Shown here in pieces: positions 9,132 to 18,379 of a stretch of 55,810 nucleotides of DNA. This stretch comes from an uncultured Moraxella sp. (GTDB taxonomy: Bacteria > Pseudomonadota > Gammaproteobacteria > Pseudomonadales > Moraxellaceae). The stretch spans positions 1-55,810 of the forward strand of contig CALTTC010000014.1 in assembly GCA_943908425.1 (NCBI GenBank). The letters are read 5' to 3'. Both the position numbers and the translations under genes were made by a program. Each line of letters starts with the position of its first letter. Within the stretch, counting starts at the first letter, position 1. The notes beneath the pieces were generated by a model. The model saw only the letters and a list, made by a program, of their open reading frames with translations, was not told the DNA's origin and did no database searches.

Positions 9132-9159
9132 CCCACCAACGTGTTTTGTGGGTTTTTTT
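9132..9159 (+). terminator. Terminator or attenuator between tRNA-fMet and rimP
   Basis: CCCAC (9132-9136) pairs with GTGGG (9148-9152), followed by seven T. It lies 81 nt before rimP and may let only part of the tRNA transcripts continue into the operon. A weaker GTCAAA/TTTGAC hairpin lies before it near 9092-9110. Confidence 0.6.
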
Positions 9160-9240
9160 GTATCCAAAATTTTTATATACCAGCTCCCACTACTTAATCT
9201 AAAACGATCAACAACAATAACAGGACAAGTCAATCTATCT

Positions 9241-9738
9241 ATGAGATTATCAACCAAAGTTGCCGAATTAACCAAAATTATTGAGCCTGCCGTACAAGCT
9301 TGCAATGTGGCTTTGTGGGGCATTGAGTTTATGCCACAAGGACGCAAATCGCTATTGCGTATCTATATTGATGTCGCGGGTAGCGCTAAAGCAAACGATG
9401 AGCATGTCACCATTGAGGATTGCATGGCGGTTAATCATCAGGTCAGTGGGGTGCTTGAAGTGCACGATCCTATCGTTGGTGAATATGTCTTGGAGGTGTC
9501 AAGCCCTGGTTTTGACCGCCCGCTATTTAGTCGTGAACAGTTGTCCAGCTATGTAGGAGAGACGGTAAGTCTACGTCTGATTCATCCTGTGGGTGAGGGC
9601 GATAATAGACGGCGCAAGGTGCAAGGTATACTAAGCGATGCCAGTGCCACAGACGTGCAGATTACTACCGAAGACAAGCTTGTGTTTGCCGTGGCTTTTG
9701 ATAATATTGATAAAGCCAATTTGATTTATACCGATTAG
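9241..9738 (+). CDS. rimP: Ribosome maturation factor RimP
   Basis: This 165-residue protein helps assemble the 30S ribosomal subunit. The family motifs are visible: LWGIEF near residue 25, LRIYID near 38, TIEDCMAVNHQVS, and YVLEVSSPGFDRPLF in the central region. I choose ATG 9241 since family proteins begin shortly before the first helix (LSTKVAELTKIIEP); an upstream in-frame ATG at 9148 would lie inside the terminator. No strong ribosome site is present: AGGA lies about 18 nt upstream. It is followed by nusA after 24 nt. Confidence 0.95.
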   Translation: MRLSTKVAELTKIIEPAVQACNVALWGIEFMPQGRKSLLRIYIDVAGSAKANDEHVTIEDCMAVNHQVSGVLEVHDPIVGEYVLEVSSPGFDRPLFSREQLSSYVGETVSLRLIHPVGEGDNRRRKVQGILSDASATDVQITTEDKLVFAVAFDNIDKANLIYTD

Positions 9739-9762
9739 TTTATTTTTTGAAGAGTATTTACT

Positions 9763-11244
9763 ATGAGCCGTGAAATTTTAACCGTTGTTGAGACGGTAAG
9801 TAACGAAAAAGGATTGCACCCTGATGACGTTTTTACCGCCATAGAGCAGGCGTTAGAAGTCGCCACCAAGAAAAAAATCTACACCGATGACTCTGAAGTG
9901 GCGGTGCGCGTGCATATTGACCGTAAAACAGGCGATTACGACACTTACCGTTATTGGACGGTGGTTGCCGATCACGACCACGAAATACCAGCGTGCCAAA
10001 AAGCCATTAGCGATTTGGATGAAAATGAATACGCCATTGGCGATGTGATCGAAGAGCAGATTGAGTCTATCAGCTTTGGACGGATTGCAGCAACCTTGGC
10101 TAAGCAAGTGATTATCCAAAAAATTCGTGAAGCCGAGCGTGCGCTGATAGCTGATGCGTTTGAGGCACGGATTGGCGAGATGATTTATGGTGAAGTCAAA
10201 AAAGTGAGCCGTGACGGTTATGTCATTGATTTAGGCGACAATGCCGAGGGCTACCTTGCCAAAGATCAAGCACTGCCTAAAGAAAACTTGCGCCCAAAAA
10301 CGCGTATTAGTGCTATTTTGTATAGTGTTAATCGTGATGCGCGCGGTAATCAGTTGCTGTTGTCGCGTACCCACCCTTCAATGCTTGTGGCGCTTATGCA
10401 AAAAGAAGTGCCCGAAATTGGCGAAGAGATTATTGAAATCCGTGATGTGGCACGCCTGCCGGGTCTGCGCGCCAAAATTTCGGTCAAAACCAACGACCAT
10501 CGCATTGACCCTGTTGGTGCGTGTATCGGTATGCGTGGCACGCGTATTCAAGCTGTGCAAGAAGAGCTTGAGGGCGAACGCGTTGATGTCGTGGTGTGGA
10601 GCGACGACCCTGCCCAGTATATTATTAGTGCTTTGGAGCCCGCCGATGTGAGTTCTATTGCACTAGATGAAGATGCGCGTACCGCAGATATTATCTTTGT
10701 TGCTAATGACCAGTTGGCGCGAGCGATTGGTTCAATGGGGCAAAACGTGCGCTTAGCCTCGGAGCTTACTGGCTATAAACTAAATATGATGCTAGAGGCG
10801 GATTATTTGGCGCGCCAAGAAACCGAAGCCGAAAGCTACATTCAGCTCTTTTATGACCGCTTAGAGGTAGACAGAGATTTGGCAGAGGCGTTGGCAGAAG
10901 TTGGTTTTACAAGCATTGAAGAAGTAGCTTATGTGCCTATTGATGCCTTTTATGACATTGATGGCTTAGACGATGAAGCCATTGCTACCATTCAAGAACG
11001 TGCCAAAGAAGTGGTGATTAGCGATGAATTGGCTAAGCAACAAAACCTAAAAACCCCAAGCGATGAATTATTAAACCTTGAGGATATGACCACTGCTATC
11101 GCTTATAAGCTTGCCGAGCGTGACGTGATTACCTTGGATGATTTGGCTGAGCAGGCGATTTTTGATATCAATGATATTGAAGGGCTAGACGATACACTCG
11201 CGGGCAAACTGATTATGAACGCGCGCCGTTCGTGGTTTGACTAA
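9763..11244 (+). CDS. nusA: Transcription termination/antitermination factor NusA
   Basis: NusA binds RNA polymerase and nascent RNA and controls pausing, termination and antitermination. The 493-residue length fits the gammaproteobacterial form. In order it has an N-terminal polymerase-binding domain, an S1 domain (from about IYGEVKKVSRDGYVIDLG), two KH domains with VGACIGMRG and RAIGSMGQNVRLAS, and two C-terminal acidic helix-hairpin repeats ending in MNARRSWFD. The start follows GAAGAG. It is co-directional with rimP and infB. Confidence 0.97.
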   Translation: MSREILTVVETVSNEKGLHPDDVFTAIEQALEVATKKKIYTDDSEVAVRVHIDRKTGDYDTYRYWTVVADHDHEIPACQKAISDLDENEYAIGDVIEEQIESISFGRIAATLAKQVIIQKIREAERALIADAFEARIGEMIYGEVKKVSRDGYVIDLGDNAEGYLAKDQALPKENLRPKTRISAILYSVNRDARGNQLLLSRTHPSMLVALMQKEVPEIGEEIIEIRDVARLPGLRAKISVKTNDHRIDPVGACIGMRGTRIQAVQEELEGERVDVVVWSDDPAQYIISALEPADVSSIALDEDARTADIIFVANDQLARAIGSMGQNVRLASELTGYKLNMMLEADYLARQETEAESYIQLFYDRLEVDRDLAEALAEVGFTSIEEVAYVPIDAFYDIDGLDDEAIATIQERAKEVVISDELAKQQNLKTPSDELLNLEDMTTAIAYKLAERDVITLDDLAEQAIFDINDIEGLDDTLAGKLIMNARRSWFD

Positions 11245-11298
11245 TGTGTGATATATTACAGAGCATAGTGCAATGACTGTGCAGGACAACTAATTTTA

Positions 11299-11322
11299 TG
11301 CCAGACTTATTGAGGTTTGGCA
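11299..11322 (+). repeat. Hairpin in the nusA-infB spacer
   Basis: TGCCAGAC and GTTTGGCA form an 8-bp stem (one G-T pair) around an 8-nt loop, ending 19 nt before the infB start. There is no T tract, so it is more likely an RNA processing or translation-control structure than a terminator. Confidence 0.45.
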
Positions 11323-11341
11323 GTCAAATAAAGGTGAACAA

Positions 11342-14080
11342 ATGACTGATAAAACCGTCAAAGAGTTAGCAGAAATTTCCAAAAAAGATGTAGCGTTGCT
11401 ACAACAACAATTAAAAGAGGCAGGCATTGGCGAGCGTGATGCTAATGCTGTCGTTACCGATGCCGAGCAAGAGCAGTTGCTTGCCTTTTTGCGTAAAAGC
11501 CACGGCGATGCACCCAAAAGCCGCATTAGCCTAAAAGCTAAAACTACCTCCACAGCGCAGGTGACTGGCACGTCTGGCAAAGCCAAAACTGTCAAAGTTG
11601 TGACCGCCAAAAAGAAAGTGTTTGAAAAACCTGATGCCACCGAAATCGCCGCTGATATCGCCGCTAAAGCTGAAGCAGCAAAACTAGCCAAGCAACAAGC
11701 CCAAGAAAAGGCCATTGCTGAGGCGGAAGCCAAAAAACTCTCTGAAGCGCGCCAAGAAGCTGCGCTACAGGCGATGCGTGCCTCATCAGGGACGGCGACT
11801 ACTGAAGAGACCAGTACCGTTGCCACTGTGGTGGTCAAAAAGAAAAAAGCCGACGACACACAAGCTGTGACAAAAGCTACCAAAGACAAGAAGGTAGCCC
11901 CCAAAAAAGAAACCAAGCCCAAAACTGAAACTGAAGCTGAACGCAAAGCCCGTCTTGCACGCGAGGCAGAAGAGGAGCGCTTGCGCGAACTAGATGCCCA
12001 AATGCGCCGTCAAGCTGCCGAAGAAGCACAAAAACGCACCTTGGAAGAAATGAAGGCAATGGCAAGTCGCTATAGCGACGATAAAAGCGACGATAGCGTG
12101 ATTGTCAAAAAAGATGAACCGCTAGCTGATGGCTTAGTGGGGGCGGCATTAGAAGAATCCTTTGAAAAAGAGCGCCGTGAAATCAAGCGCGGAACAACGA
12201 CCGCCACTGCAGGTAAAGGCGGGCGTAAAGGGCGTAAAGCCCAAGAGGAGCGTGAAATTAAAACACGCGCCAAGGGTCTAAAATCCTCACAAGCCGCTAA
12301 GCATAAATTTGAGATGCCTGTTGAAAAAATCGTGCATAACGTGGAGATTGGCGAGCAAATCGTGGTTTCAGAGCTTGCGCAAAAAATGGCAGTCAAGGTG
12401 CGCGAAGTCATCAAAGCCTTAATGAAAATGGGTGAGATGGTGCGCGAGTCTGATGCCATTGACCAAACTACCGCAAGCTTAGTAGTAGAAGAATTTGGGC
12501 ATAATGTGGTACTTGTGTCAGATACGAAGCTTGAGGACGATTTGCAGTTGGCGGTTGATGAAAAATCCACTAACGTGCAAGTGCGCCCGCCTGTGGTAAC
12601 GATTATGGGGCATGTGGATCATGGTAAGACCTCGCTACTTGATAAAATCCGTGAGACCAAGGTAGCAAGTGCCGAAGCAGGTGGTATCACGCAGCATATC
12701 GGCGCTTATCACGTGACTACTGACCGCGGCGTCATTACTTTCTTAGATACCCCAGGGCATGCTGCTTTTAGTGCGATGCGTTCACGTGGGGCACAGGCAA
12801 CCGATATTGTGGTGTTGGTTGTTGCCGCTGATGATGGAATGATGCCACAAACTGAGGAAGCCATTGATCATGCGCGCGCTGCCGGTGTGCCATTGATTGT
12901 CGCTATCAATAAAATGGATAAAGACAGCGCCGACCCCGACCGTGTGTTAAACGAGCTGACCGTTAAAGAGGTGGTGGGCGAGGAATGGGGCGGTGATACC
13001 CCAATCGCTAAAGTGTCTGCCAAAACAGGACAAGGCATCGATGACTTGTTAGAATTAATTAGTATCCAAGCCGAATTGATGGAGCTTGAAGCCCCTGTTG
13101 ATGGCGCAGCGCAAGGGGTGGTCATTGAATCACGCTTGGACAAAGGGCGCGGTGTGGTTGCAAGCCTGCTTATCAAAAAAGGCACGCTAAAACAAGGCGA
13201 TTTGGTCTTGGCAGGCGAGTTTTATGGGAAGGTGCGGGCAATGGTGGATGAAAATGGCGCGCGTATTAAAAGCGCGGGGCCTTCCATTCCTGTAGAGATT
13301 TTGGGCTTGCCAGAAACGCCGATGGCAGGTAGTGAGTTTTTGGTTGTCTCCGATGAGAAAAAAGCACGCGAAGTGGCTGATTTTCGCTTAGCGCGTGAAC
13401 GTGAGCGCATTATTGAGCGCCAAAACAAAATGCGCCTAGAAAACTTGTTTGACAATATGGGGCAAGACGTTGCTACATTAAACATTATCCTAAAAACTGA
13501 TGTGCGTGGTTCGCTTGAGGCGCTTATTAACGCGTTAAGTGAGCTATCTACCGATGAAGTTAAGGTGCGCGTGATTAGCTCAGGCGTGGGCGCTATCACT
13601 GAATCCGATGTGATTTTGGCGGAGTCGTCTGAGGCGGTAATGCTTGGCTTTAACGTGCGTGCGGATAATGCTGGCAAGCGTAAAGCCGATGAAGTCGGGC
13701 TAGATATTCGTTATTATAGCGTCATTTATGGGCTAATTGATGATGTCAAAGCAGCGATGAGTGGTATGCTAGCGCCAGAACACCGCGAGAAAATCTTAGG
13801 TACTGCCGAAGTGCGTGAGGTGTTCCATTCAAGCAAGTTTGGCTTTGCTGCTGGCTGTATGGTGCAAGAGGGCGTTATCTATCGTAACAAGCCAATTCGC
13901 GTGTTGCGTGATGATAAGGTGATTTTTACGGGACAATTACAATCCTTACGTCGCTTTAAAGATGACGTTAATGAAGTTCGCGCTGGTATGGAATGCGGAC
14001 TTGCTGTCAAAGGTTATGATGTAGCAGTAGGCGACAAGATAGAAGTTTACGAAATCCAAGAAGTCAAGCGCACGCTATAA
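11342..14080 (+). CDS. infB: Translation initiation factor IF-2
   Basis: IF-2 is the GTPase that brings initiator tRNA to the ribosome. The protein has 912 residues. An N-terminal IF2_N-type domain (TVKELAEISKKDVALLQQQL) is followed by a long Ala/Lys/Glu-rich linker and a second IF2_N domain. The GTPase domain has GHVDHGKT at residues 423-430, then DTPGHAAF and NKMDK. Domains II-IV follow and end with KVGDKIEVYEIQEVKRTL-like residues. AAAGGTG precedes the ATG. No rbfA or truB follows, unlike the usual order; the operon ends in a terminator. Confidence 0.97.
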   Translation: MTDKTVKELAEISKKDVALLQQQLKEAGIGERDANAVVTDAEQEQLLAFLRKSHGDAPKSRISLKAKTTSTAQVTGTSGKAKTVKVVTAKKKVFEKPDATEIAADIAAKAEAAKLAKQQAQEKAIAEAEAKKLSEARQEAALQAMRASSGTATTEETSTVATVVVKKKKADDTQAVTKATKDKKVAPKKETKPKTETEAERKARLAREAEEERLRELDAQMRRQAAEEAQKRTLEEMKAMASRYSDDKSDDSVIVKKDEPLADGLVGAALEESFEKERREIKRGTTTATAGKGGRKGRKAQEEREIKTRAKGLKSSQAAKHKFEMPVEKIVHNVEIGEQIVVSELAQKMAVKVREVIKALMKMGEMVRESDAIDQTTASLVVEEFGHNVVLVSDTKLEDDLQLAVDEKSTNVQVRPPVVTIMGHVDHGKTSLLDKIRETKVASAEAGGITQHIGAYHVTTDRGVITFLDTPGHAAFSAMRSRGAQATDIVVLVVAADDGMMPQTEEAIDHARAAGVPLIVAINKMDKDSADPDRVLNELTVKEVVGEEWGGDTPIAKVSAKTGQGIDDLLELISIQAELMELEAPVDGAAQGVVIESRLDKGRGVVASLLIKKGTLKQGDLVLAGEFYGKVRAMVDENGARIKSAGPSIPVEILGLPETPMAGSEFLVVSDEKKAREVADFRLARERERIIERQNKMRLENLFDNMGQDVATLNIILKTDVRGSLEALINALSELSTDEVKVRVISSGVGAITESDVILAESSEAVMLGFNVRADNAGKRKADEVGLDIRYYSVIYGLIDDVKAAMSGMLAPEHREKILGTAEVREVFHSSKFGFAAGCMVQEGVIYRNKPIRVLRDDKVIFTGQLQSLRRFKDDVNEVRAGMECGLAVKGYDVAVGDKIEVYEIQEVKRTL

Positions 14081-14093
14081 TATGCTGCTTAAT

Positions 14094-14121
14094 AAAAAAC
14101 CCTGCTTAGCGGGGTTTTTTT
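14094..14121 (+). terminator. Terminator of the rimP-nusA-infB operon
   Basis: ACCCTGC pairs with GCGGGGT (one T-G pair) around TTA, followed by seven T. Confidence 0.85.
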
Positions 14122-14148
14122 GTGGGTGATAATTTTGTGCAATAGGGC

Positions 14149-14182
14149 TTGCATAGCGACAAAAAACTTGTCATAATGACAA
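14149..14182 (+). promoter_or_regulatory. Porin promoter with a dyad operator-like site over the -10 box
   Basis: TTGCAT (14149-14154) and CATAAT (14172-14177) are 17 nt apart. A perfect 7-1-7 dyad TTGTCATAATGACAA (14168-14182) covers the -10 box completely. A repressor binding there would block RNA polymerase. The binding protein is unknown. Confidence 0.5.
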
Positions 14183-14218
14183 AAGCCAAGGGATTTCCCT
14201 ACAAACAAGGATGGTTAT

Positions 14219-15295
14219 ATGTACAAAACTTCTAGTTGCTTTATCTTAGCATTATTGTCTACTGGGGCTTATGCGGCTCCGCAGTTGTTCGGCTCGGCGT
14301 TTTCTGGTGTATTAGTAGAAAACACCGAAACAACCACGACTAATCTAAACACAGGCGAGGCTACCACCAGTAAAGCGCAAGATACCCACGTAGAATTCCC
14401 CACCATTTGGTTTGGAATAAAGGGTAGTGAGTCTATCAATGATACCCTTGAGGTCAGCTACCATCTAGAGTACGCTACAACGATTAGTGATGATGCTAAG
14501 CCTGTTGCACCAAAATCACGTAATACTTATCTGGGTTTAAAGCATAAGCGATATGGCGCGCTACAGGTAGGCAGAATGGGGACGTCGGATTGGGGTATTG
14601 ATTATGTGGATCAAAGCTATCTATATGCCCAAGGGGCTGATGTACCGTTTTTATATAATGGTCAGCGCGTTAATAATGCCGTTTTGTATAAGTCGCCCAC
14701 CTTTAATCAGGACAAAACACAAGTATTCGCCCAATATGCCTTAAAAGAAAATGACAAGGGTGGGGCAGAATTTGAGTTGCGTGATTGGTTAAATAAAACG
14801 TATTTGAATGTCAATCACGAGCTTGCGGTTGTTGGCGTAACCCATAGTAATGACAAAGTAGACTATGGAGCAACCTACAGCACTGCTGGCAAAAACTTTC
14901 ATGCTTTGCGTTTAAGTAGCTCTTATAAGGTTAATGACAAAGTACAGTTAGCGATAATGGGGCAGGTCACTGACTATAATGCGCGTAGTAAAAACTCCAA
15001 AAAAGAACTTGGGGTTATCGCTGGAGCAACTTACCAATACAGTAGGCCGTTACAGTTTTATGTACAAGGTGGCTATGCCGACAACTATGGTGGCCATCCT
15101 GACGGTTCCAATAAAATATTTTCCATGGGTGGGGTTTACGAAAAAACCGACAACATCAGTCTTTACGGCTCTGTATCTGGTTTACGCAAAAAAAGTTATG
15201 ACCACAGCTTTGATGACGACAAAAGAGCTTACAACAATAATTTGGTGAGCGAACAAGCCCTTGGCGTGGAGACAGGCGTGTACTTTACCTTTTAA
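14219..15295 (+). CDS. Gram-negative general porin
   Basis: This 358-residue protein is a beta-barrel porin of the outer membrane. It has a signal peptide (MYKTSSCFILALLSTGAYA, then AP), strand motifs typical of this porin class (FGIKGSESINDTLEVSYHLEY, RNTYLGLKHKRYGALQVGRM) and a C-terminal VETGVYFTF ending in Phe, as required for barrel insertion. AAGGATGG precedes the ATG. Homologues let small hydrophilic solutes through; selectivity cannot be told. It is monocistronic, between the infB terminator and a convergent gene 3 nt away. Confidence 0.87.
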   Translation: MYKTSSCFILALLSTGAYAAPQLFGSAFSGVLVENTETTTTNLNTGEATTSKAQDTHVEFPTIWFGIKGSESINDTLEVSYHLEYATTISDDAKPVAPKSRNTYLGLKHKRYGALQVGRMGTSDWGIDYVDQSYLYAQGADVPFLYNGQRVNNAVLYKSPTFNQDKTQVFAQYALKENDKGGAEFELRDWLNKTYLNVNHELAVVGVTHSNDKVDYGATYSTAGKNFHALRLSSSYKVNDKVQLAIMGQVTDYNARSKNSKKELGVIAGATYQYSRPLQFYVQGGYADNYGGHPDGSNKIFSMGGVYEKTDNISLYGSVSGLRKKSYDHSFDDDKRAYNNNLVSEQALGVETGVYFTF

Positions 15296-15298
15296 CGG

Positions 15299-15622
15299 CT
15301 AATCAAGCAGCCCCAAGATAGTGGCACTTTGATATAAACGCTTTGCCCGCCCGCCGCTTTTGCAAAACAGCAAAAGCGGTTTTGGTAACTGCTTGGCAAG
15401 GGTGGCAAATTCATGCACCATCTTGGCAGGCAAGGCATCATCATAAGGCAGATGGGCGTAGGCAAGACCGGCATCACTGGCTGATTTAGCAAGGGTAAGC
15501 GTGCTTGGTTGCTCGGCGCTTTCTCCATCAAAGCAGAGATTAACGAGCGATTTTATACCAAGTGTAGCAAGCTTTGGGCATTGGGCAGGGTAGATTTGTT
15601 TATATACAATAATGTCCGTCAT
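15299..15622 (-). CDS. DUF442/TIGR01244-type sulfurtransferase or phosphatase-like protein
   Basis: This 107-residue protein resembles the small phosphatase-fold family (DUF442, 'beta-lactamase hydrolase-like') found alone or fused to persulfide dioxygenases. The P-loop-like sequence FCKSGGRAKRL holds the catalytic Cys and Arg in the C-x5-R pattern. LVNLC, ESAEQP and AYAHLPYDD resemble the other conserved blocks. AGGAGC precedes the start. The enzymatic activity is uncertain: both phosphatase and sulfurtransferase have been proposed for the family. Confidence 0.75.
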   Translation of the reverse strand: MTDIIVYKQIYPAQCPKLATLGIKSLVNLCFDGESAEQPSTLTLAKSASDAGLAYAHLPYDDALPAKMVHEFATLAKQLPKPLLLFCKSGGRAKRLYQSATILGLLD

Positions 15623-15664
15623 TAATAAGCTCCTAATAATCTAAATAATGCCAAGCTGTGCTGA

Positions 15665-16051
15665 CTACTCGCCATAAATTTTAATATTGGTGGCAAAGGG
15701 ACAATGCTTGTTGCGTGCTGCAATCACCATCGCGTCGTGTTCGCCGTATAGTTTGGCAAGTGTACGCTCTTTGGCGCTAGCATTGTTGCCGTTCACCCCA
15801 AAGCTGATAGTGGGAAATAGTCCGCCACGTCCACCTACAACCCCGATGCCAATGCCAGTAGATAGGGCAGTTTGTTGGCGTTCGGTCTGTGTGGCAAGGC
15901 GGCTGATGCGCGAAACTTCATCAGCGAGCGTGGCGCAGGTGAGATTGCTATAGTTACTGGCGCTGACATAATCTGGGGTAATGCCACGCGTGGTAGCACA
16001 GCCAGCTAGCATAAATAAAGTGGCGCTGATGATGATGATAATTTTGTACAT
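15665..16051 (-). CDS. Small putative lipoprotein, unknown function
   Basis: The 128-residue protein starts with a short basic residue and hydrophobic segment ending in LAGC, a lipobox, so it should be lipidated at Cys18. The rest has a Gly-rich centre (GIGIGVVGGRGG), two further Cys and a basic C-terminal third. I do not recognise a family. It is followed 24 nt downstream of the bolA stop on the same strand. Confidence 0.65.
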   Translation of the reverse strand: MYKIIIIISATLFMLAGCATTRGITPDYVSASNYSNLTCATLADEVSRISRLATQTERQQTALSTGIGIGVVGGRGGLFPTISFGVNGNNASAKERTLAKLYGEHDAMVIAARNKHCPFATNIKIYGE

Positions 16052-16075
16052 AAAGTAACCTTTTAATAAAATAAA

Positions 16076-16393
16076 TTAGCGCGCACCGGCACAAGCAGGG
16101 CTAGTGGGCGCGGAAGATAACGTTGCCCACTCGTTTTGGCTATAGGCGTGTATGGCAAGGGCGTGTATCGTGCCACCGTTTTGCCCTAACAGGTCATTGA
16201 CAAGGGCATATACCTGCTGATGACGCGCAACCAACCGTTTATTGTCAAAGGCGGGGCTCACGATTACAAGCTTAAAGTGACTTTCTTTGCCAACAAAATA
16301 GCCCGCGTGCTGATGGCTTTCGTTCTCTAGGCTTATAAAGGTTGGGGTAAGGACTGCTAACGCCTTATGCAGTTTTGTTTCTATTTCGCCCAT
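16076..16393 (-). CDS. BolA family protein
   Basis: The 105-residue protein has the BolA fold pattern: LENESHQHAGYF near residue 22, HFKLVIVSPAFDNKRLVARHQ, VNDLL and the C-terminal IHALAIHAYSQNEW. BolA proteins work with monothiol glutaredoxins in iron-sulfur handling and affect cell shape under stress. Its start overlaps the stop of the M48 protease gene by one base (TAATG), so the two are translationally coupled. Confidence 0.88.
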   Translation of the reverse strand: MGEIETKLHKALAVLTPTFISLENESHQHAGYFVGKESHFKLVIVSPAFDNKRLVARHQQVYALVNDLLGQNGGTIHALAIHAYSQNEWATLSSAPTSPACAGAR

Positions 16394-17211
16394 TATCTGT
16401 TGCTTCCTTCATAAAGCGGCATCACATTTGGAATCAGTGCTTGCATGGCTTTAATGCGGTTATCAGGATTGGGGTGCGTACTCATAAATTGTGGCATACG
16501 TCCACCGCCAACGTTGTTTAATTTGTGCCAGACGCTGATGGCGGCATTGGGATTGTAGCCAGCGCGTGCCATGAGCTCAAGCCCTATGCTGTCAGCTTCG
16601 CTTTCTTGTTTACGGCTGTGCGGTAGGTTCAGTCCAAATTCACGCGCGTAATTGGCAAGTTGCATTTGTCCTGATGACAGTCCAAGTAGGCTACCAGCTA
16701 GGCTCAAGCCCCCTTGCGTGGCAAGCTCTCTAGAAATTTGCTCGCGTGAGTGTTCGCGTAGGGCGTGGGCGATTTCGTGTCCCATAATGGCAGCGATTTC
16801 ATCATCGCTTAGATGTAGTCTATCAATAAGACCAGTATAAAAGATGATTTTACCCCCCGCCAAAACATGGGCGTTCATCTCATTGGATTTAATGGTGTGA
16901 ACTTTCCATTGCCAATTAACGGCTTCGGGGCGGTAGATATTGGTATGGGGAATGATTCGCGCGGCAATGGCACGTAAGCGCGCCAATTGTACAGGATTGG
17001 TGTCTAGTGCGCGTGCACGCTGGGCTTCTGCGATTTCTTTGGCGTACATTTGCGCGGCGATCTGCTCCACTTCGCTACTTGAGACCAGTAGCAGCTGTTC
17101 GCGTTCAATGCCTAGCGCGCCTCCAGCGGTGCTACTTGTGCAACCTGACAGCGGTAGGGTAAGGCTTGTCAATAACGATAGGGTAATCAGACAACGGCGA
17201 GCTAGCTTCAT
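16393..17211 (-). CDS. M48-family metalloprotease lipoprotein (LoiP/YggG-like)
   Basis: This 272-residue zinc protease has HEIAH at residues 145-149 within the LoiP-type context GHEIAHALREHSRE, and a downstream ESEAD that supplies the third ligand. A signal peptide with a lipobox-like LSGC follows the start, so it is likely an outer-membrane lipoprotein of periplasmic quality control. I choose ATG 17209-17211, which follows AGGA and directly begins the signal peptide; the longer frame adds a non-signal extension. It is coupled to bolA. Confidence 0.86.
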   Translation of the reverse strand: MKLARRCLITLSLLTSLTLPLSGCTSSTAGGALGIEREQLLLVSSSEVEQIAAQMYAKEIAEAQRARALDTNPVQLARLRAIAARIIPHTNIYRPEAVNWQWKVHTIKSNEMNAHVLAGGKIIFYTGLIDRLHLSDDEIAAIMGHEIAHALREHSREQISRELATQGGLSLAGSLLGLSSGQMQLANYAREFGLNLPHSRKQESEADSIGLELMARAGYNPNAAISVWHKLNNVGGGRMPQFMSTHPNPDNRIKAMQALIPNVMPLYEGSNR

Positions 17212-17366
17212 AAAGTGTCCTAAATACGATAAATAATTGATTATAAGCATATCTGTAACTTTTGCAACTGTTTTTGTGCCTGATATTTTGCTAACTTAAC
17301 CAGTAAATAGATGACAAATTGATTAGCAAATGCTAGACTATAGCAAATGTAACAAAATATAACGTT

Positions 17367-18326
17367 ATGATTTATCCAGTTTATGAACGCACGATTACGA
17401 CAGCCATTACCGCCACTGGCATTGGATTACACAGTGGTAAAGAGGTGGTACTGACCTTACAACCTGCGCCGGCAGGGGCGGGCATTTGTTTTGTACGCAC
17501 GGATTTAGATAATGCGCGCATACCCCTTGATGCCCGAGCCATCCACGACACGTTAATGTCGTCTAATCTTGTGCAGGGCGATATTAAAGTGGGAACGATT
17601 GAGCATTTACTCTCAGCGATTGCAGCTTTGGGGGTGGATAATTTGCTGATTGAGATCTCCGCCCCAGAAATTCCCATTATGGACGGCTCGGCAGCGCCAT
17701 TTTTGTATTTGTTGATGGAGGCTGGCATTACCGAGCAGGAAAAATTAAAAGAGTTTATCAAGATAAAGCGCGAGGTACGTGTGGCGGAGGCGGATAAGTG
17801 GGCAACGCTAACCCCTTGTAATTTGGGCTTTACAGTCAATTTTGAGATAGATTTTGCCCATAAGGCGATACAAGAGACCGCTCAAACCTTTAGCTTTAAT
17901 TTATCTAGTAGCCGTTTTGCCAGTGAAGTTGCCAAGGCGCGCACGTTTGGTTTTTTGAAAGATTTGGCATATTTACAGCAAAACAATTTGGCGCTAGGTG
18001 GTAGCTTAGATAATGCGATTGTGCTAGATGAAGAGCGTGTGGTCAATCGTGAGGGCTTACATTTTCCTGATGAATTTGTGCGTCATAAAGTATTAGATGC
18101 CGTGGGGGATTTATATGCCATCGGTAAACCCATTCTTGGGCAATTTGACGCCTATAAATCAGGGCACGCTTTAAACAATAAATTGCTACGCGCCATTCTT
18201 GCCGACCCTGATTGCTATGAAATTGTAACATTTTATGACAAAGACACCTGCCCAATCCGCTATTATTCGCCAAATTCTGGCGTAAAATCTGCCAAAATCG
18301 CCCCCGAAGCAGTCGCTTGCAGTTAG
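17367..18326 (+). CDS. lpxC: UDP-3-O-acyl-N-acetylglucosamine deacetylase LpxC
   Basis: LpxC carries out the committed step of lipid A synthesis and is a zinc enzyme. Zinc ligands are His80 (in IEHLLSA), His240 and Asp244 (in RHKVLDAVGDLY), next to the catalytic Glu79. The SGHALNN motif carries the other active-site His. The length of 319 is slightly above the usual 300-305, owing to a short C-terminal tail. LpxC is degraded by FtsH in E. coli, and ftsH lies 6 kb away. No strong ribosome site is visible at the start. Confidence 0.96.
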   Translation: MIYPVYERTITTAITATGIGLHSGKEVVLTLQPAPAGAGICFVRTDLDNARIPLDARAIHDTLMSSNLVQGDIKVGTIEHLLSAIAALGVDNLLIEISAPEIPIMDGSAAPFLYLLMEAGITEQEKLKEFIKIKREVRVAEADKWATLTPCNLGFTVNFEIDFAHKAIQETAQTFSFNLSSSRFASEVAKARTFGFLKDLAYLQQNNLALGGSLDNAIVLDEERVVNREGLHFPDEFVRHKVLDAVGDLYAIGKPILGQFDAYKSGHALNNKLLRAILADPDCYEIVTFYDKDTCPIRYYSPNSGVKSAKIAPEAVACS

Positions 18327-18353
18327 AATGGCGTAACATTTTAGCAAAAAATT

Positions 18354-18379
18354 ACGGTTGTACTGCACAACCGTTTTTT
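18354..18379 (+). terminator. Terminator of lpxC
   Basis: ACGGTTGT (18354-18361) and ACAACCGT (18367-18374) form a perfect 8-bp stem with a 5-nt loop and six T. Confidence 0.88.

Noticed and set aside
9148..9240. Upstream ATG at 9148 as the rimP start
   Set aside because: It lies inside the tRNA terminator and the extra 31 residues do not fit the family N terminus.
11296..11946. A 216-codon open frame on the minus strand
   Set aside because: It lies wholly antisense to infB and consists of Ser/Ala/Leu-rich residues forced by the codon usage of the Ala/Lys-rich linker.
13222..13677. A 151-codon minus-strand frame
   Set aside because: It is antisense to the conserved GTPase domains of infB, and the composition is that of a shadow frame.
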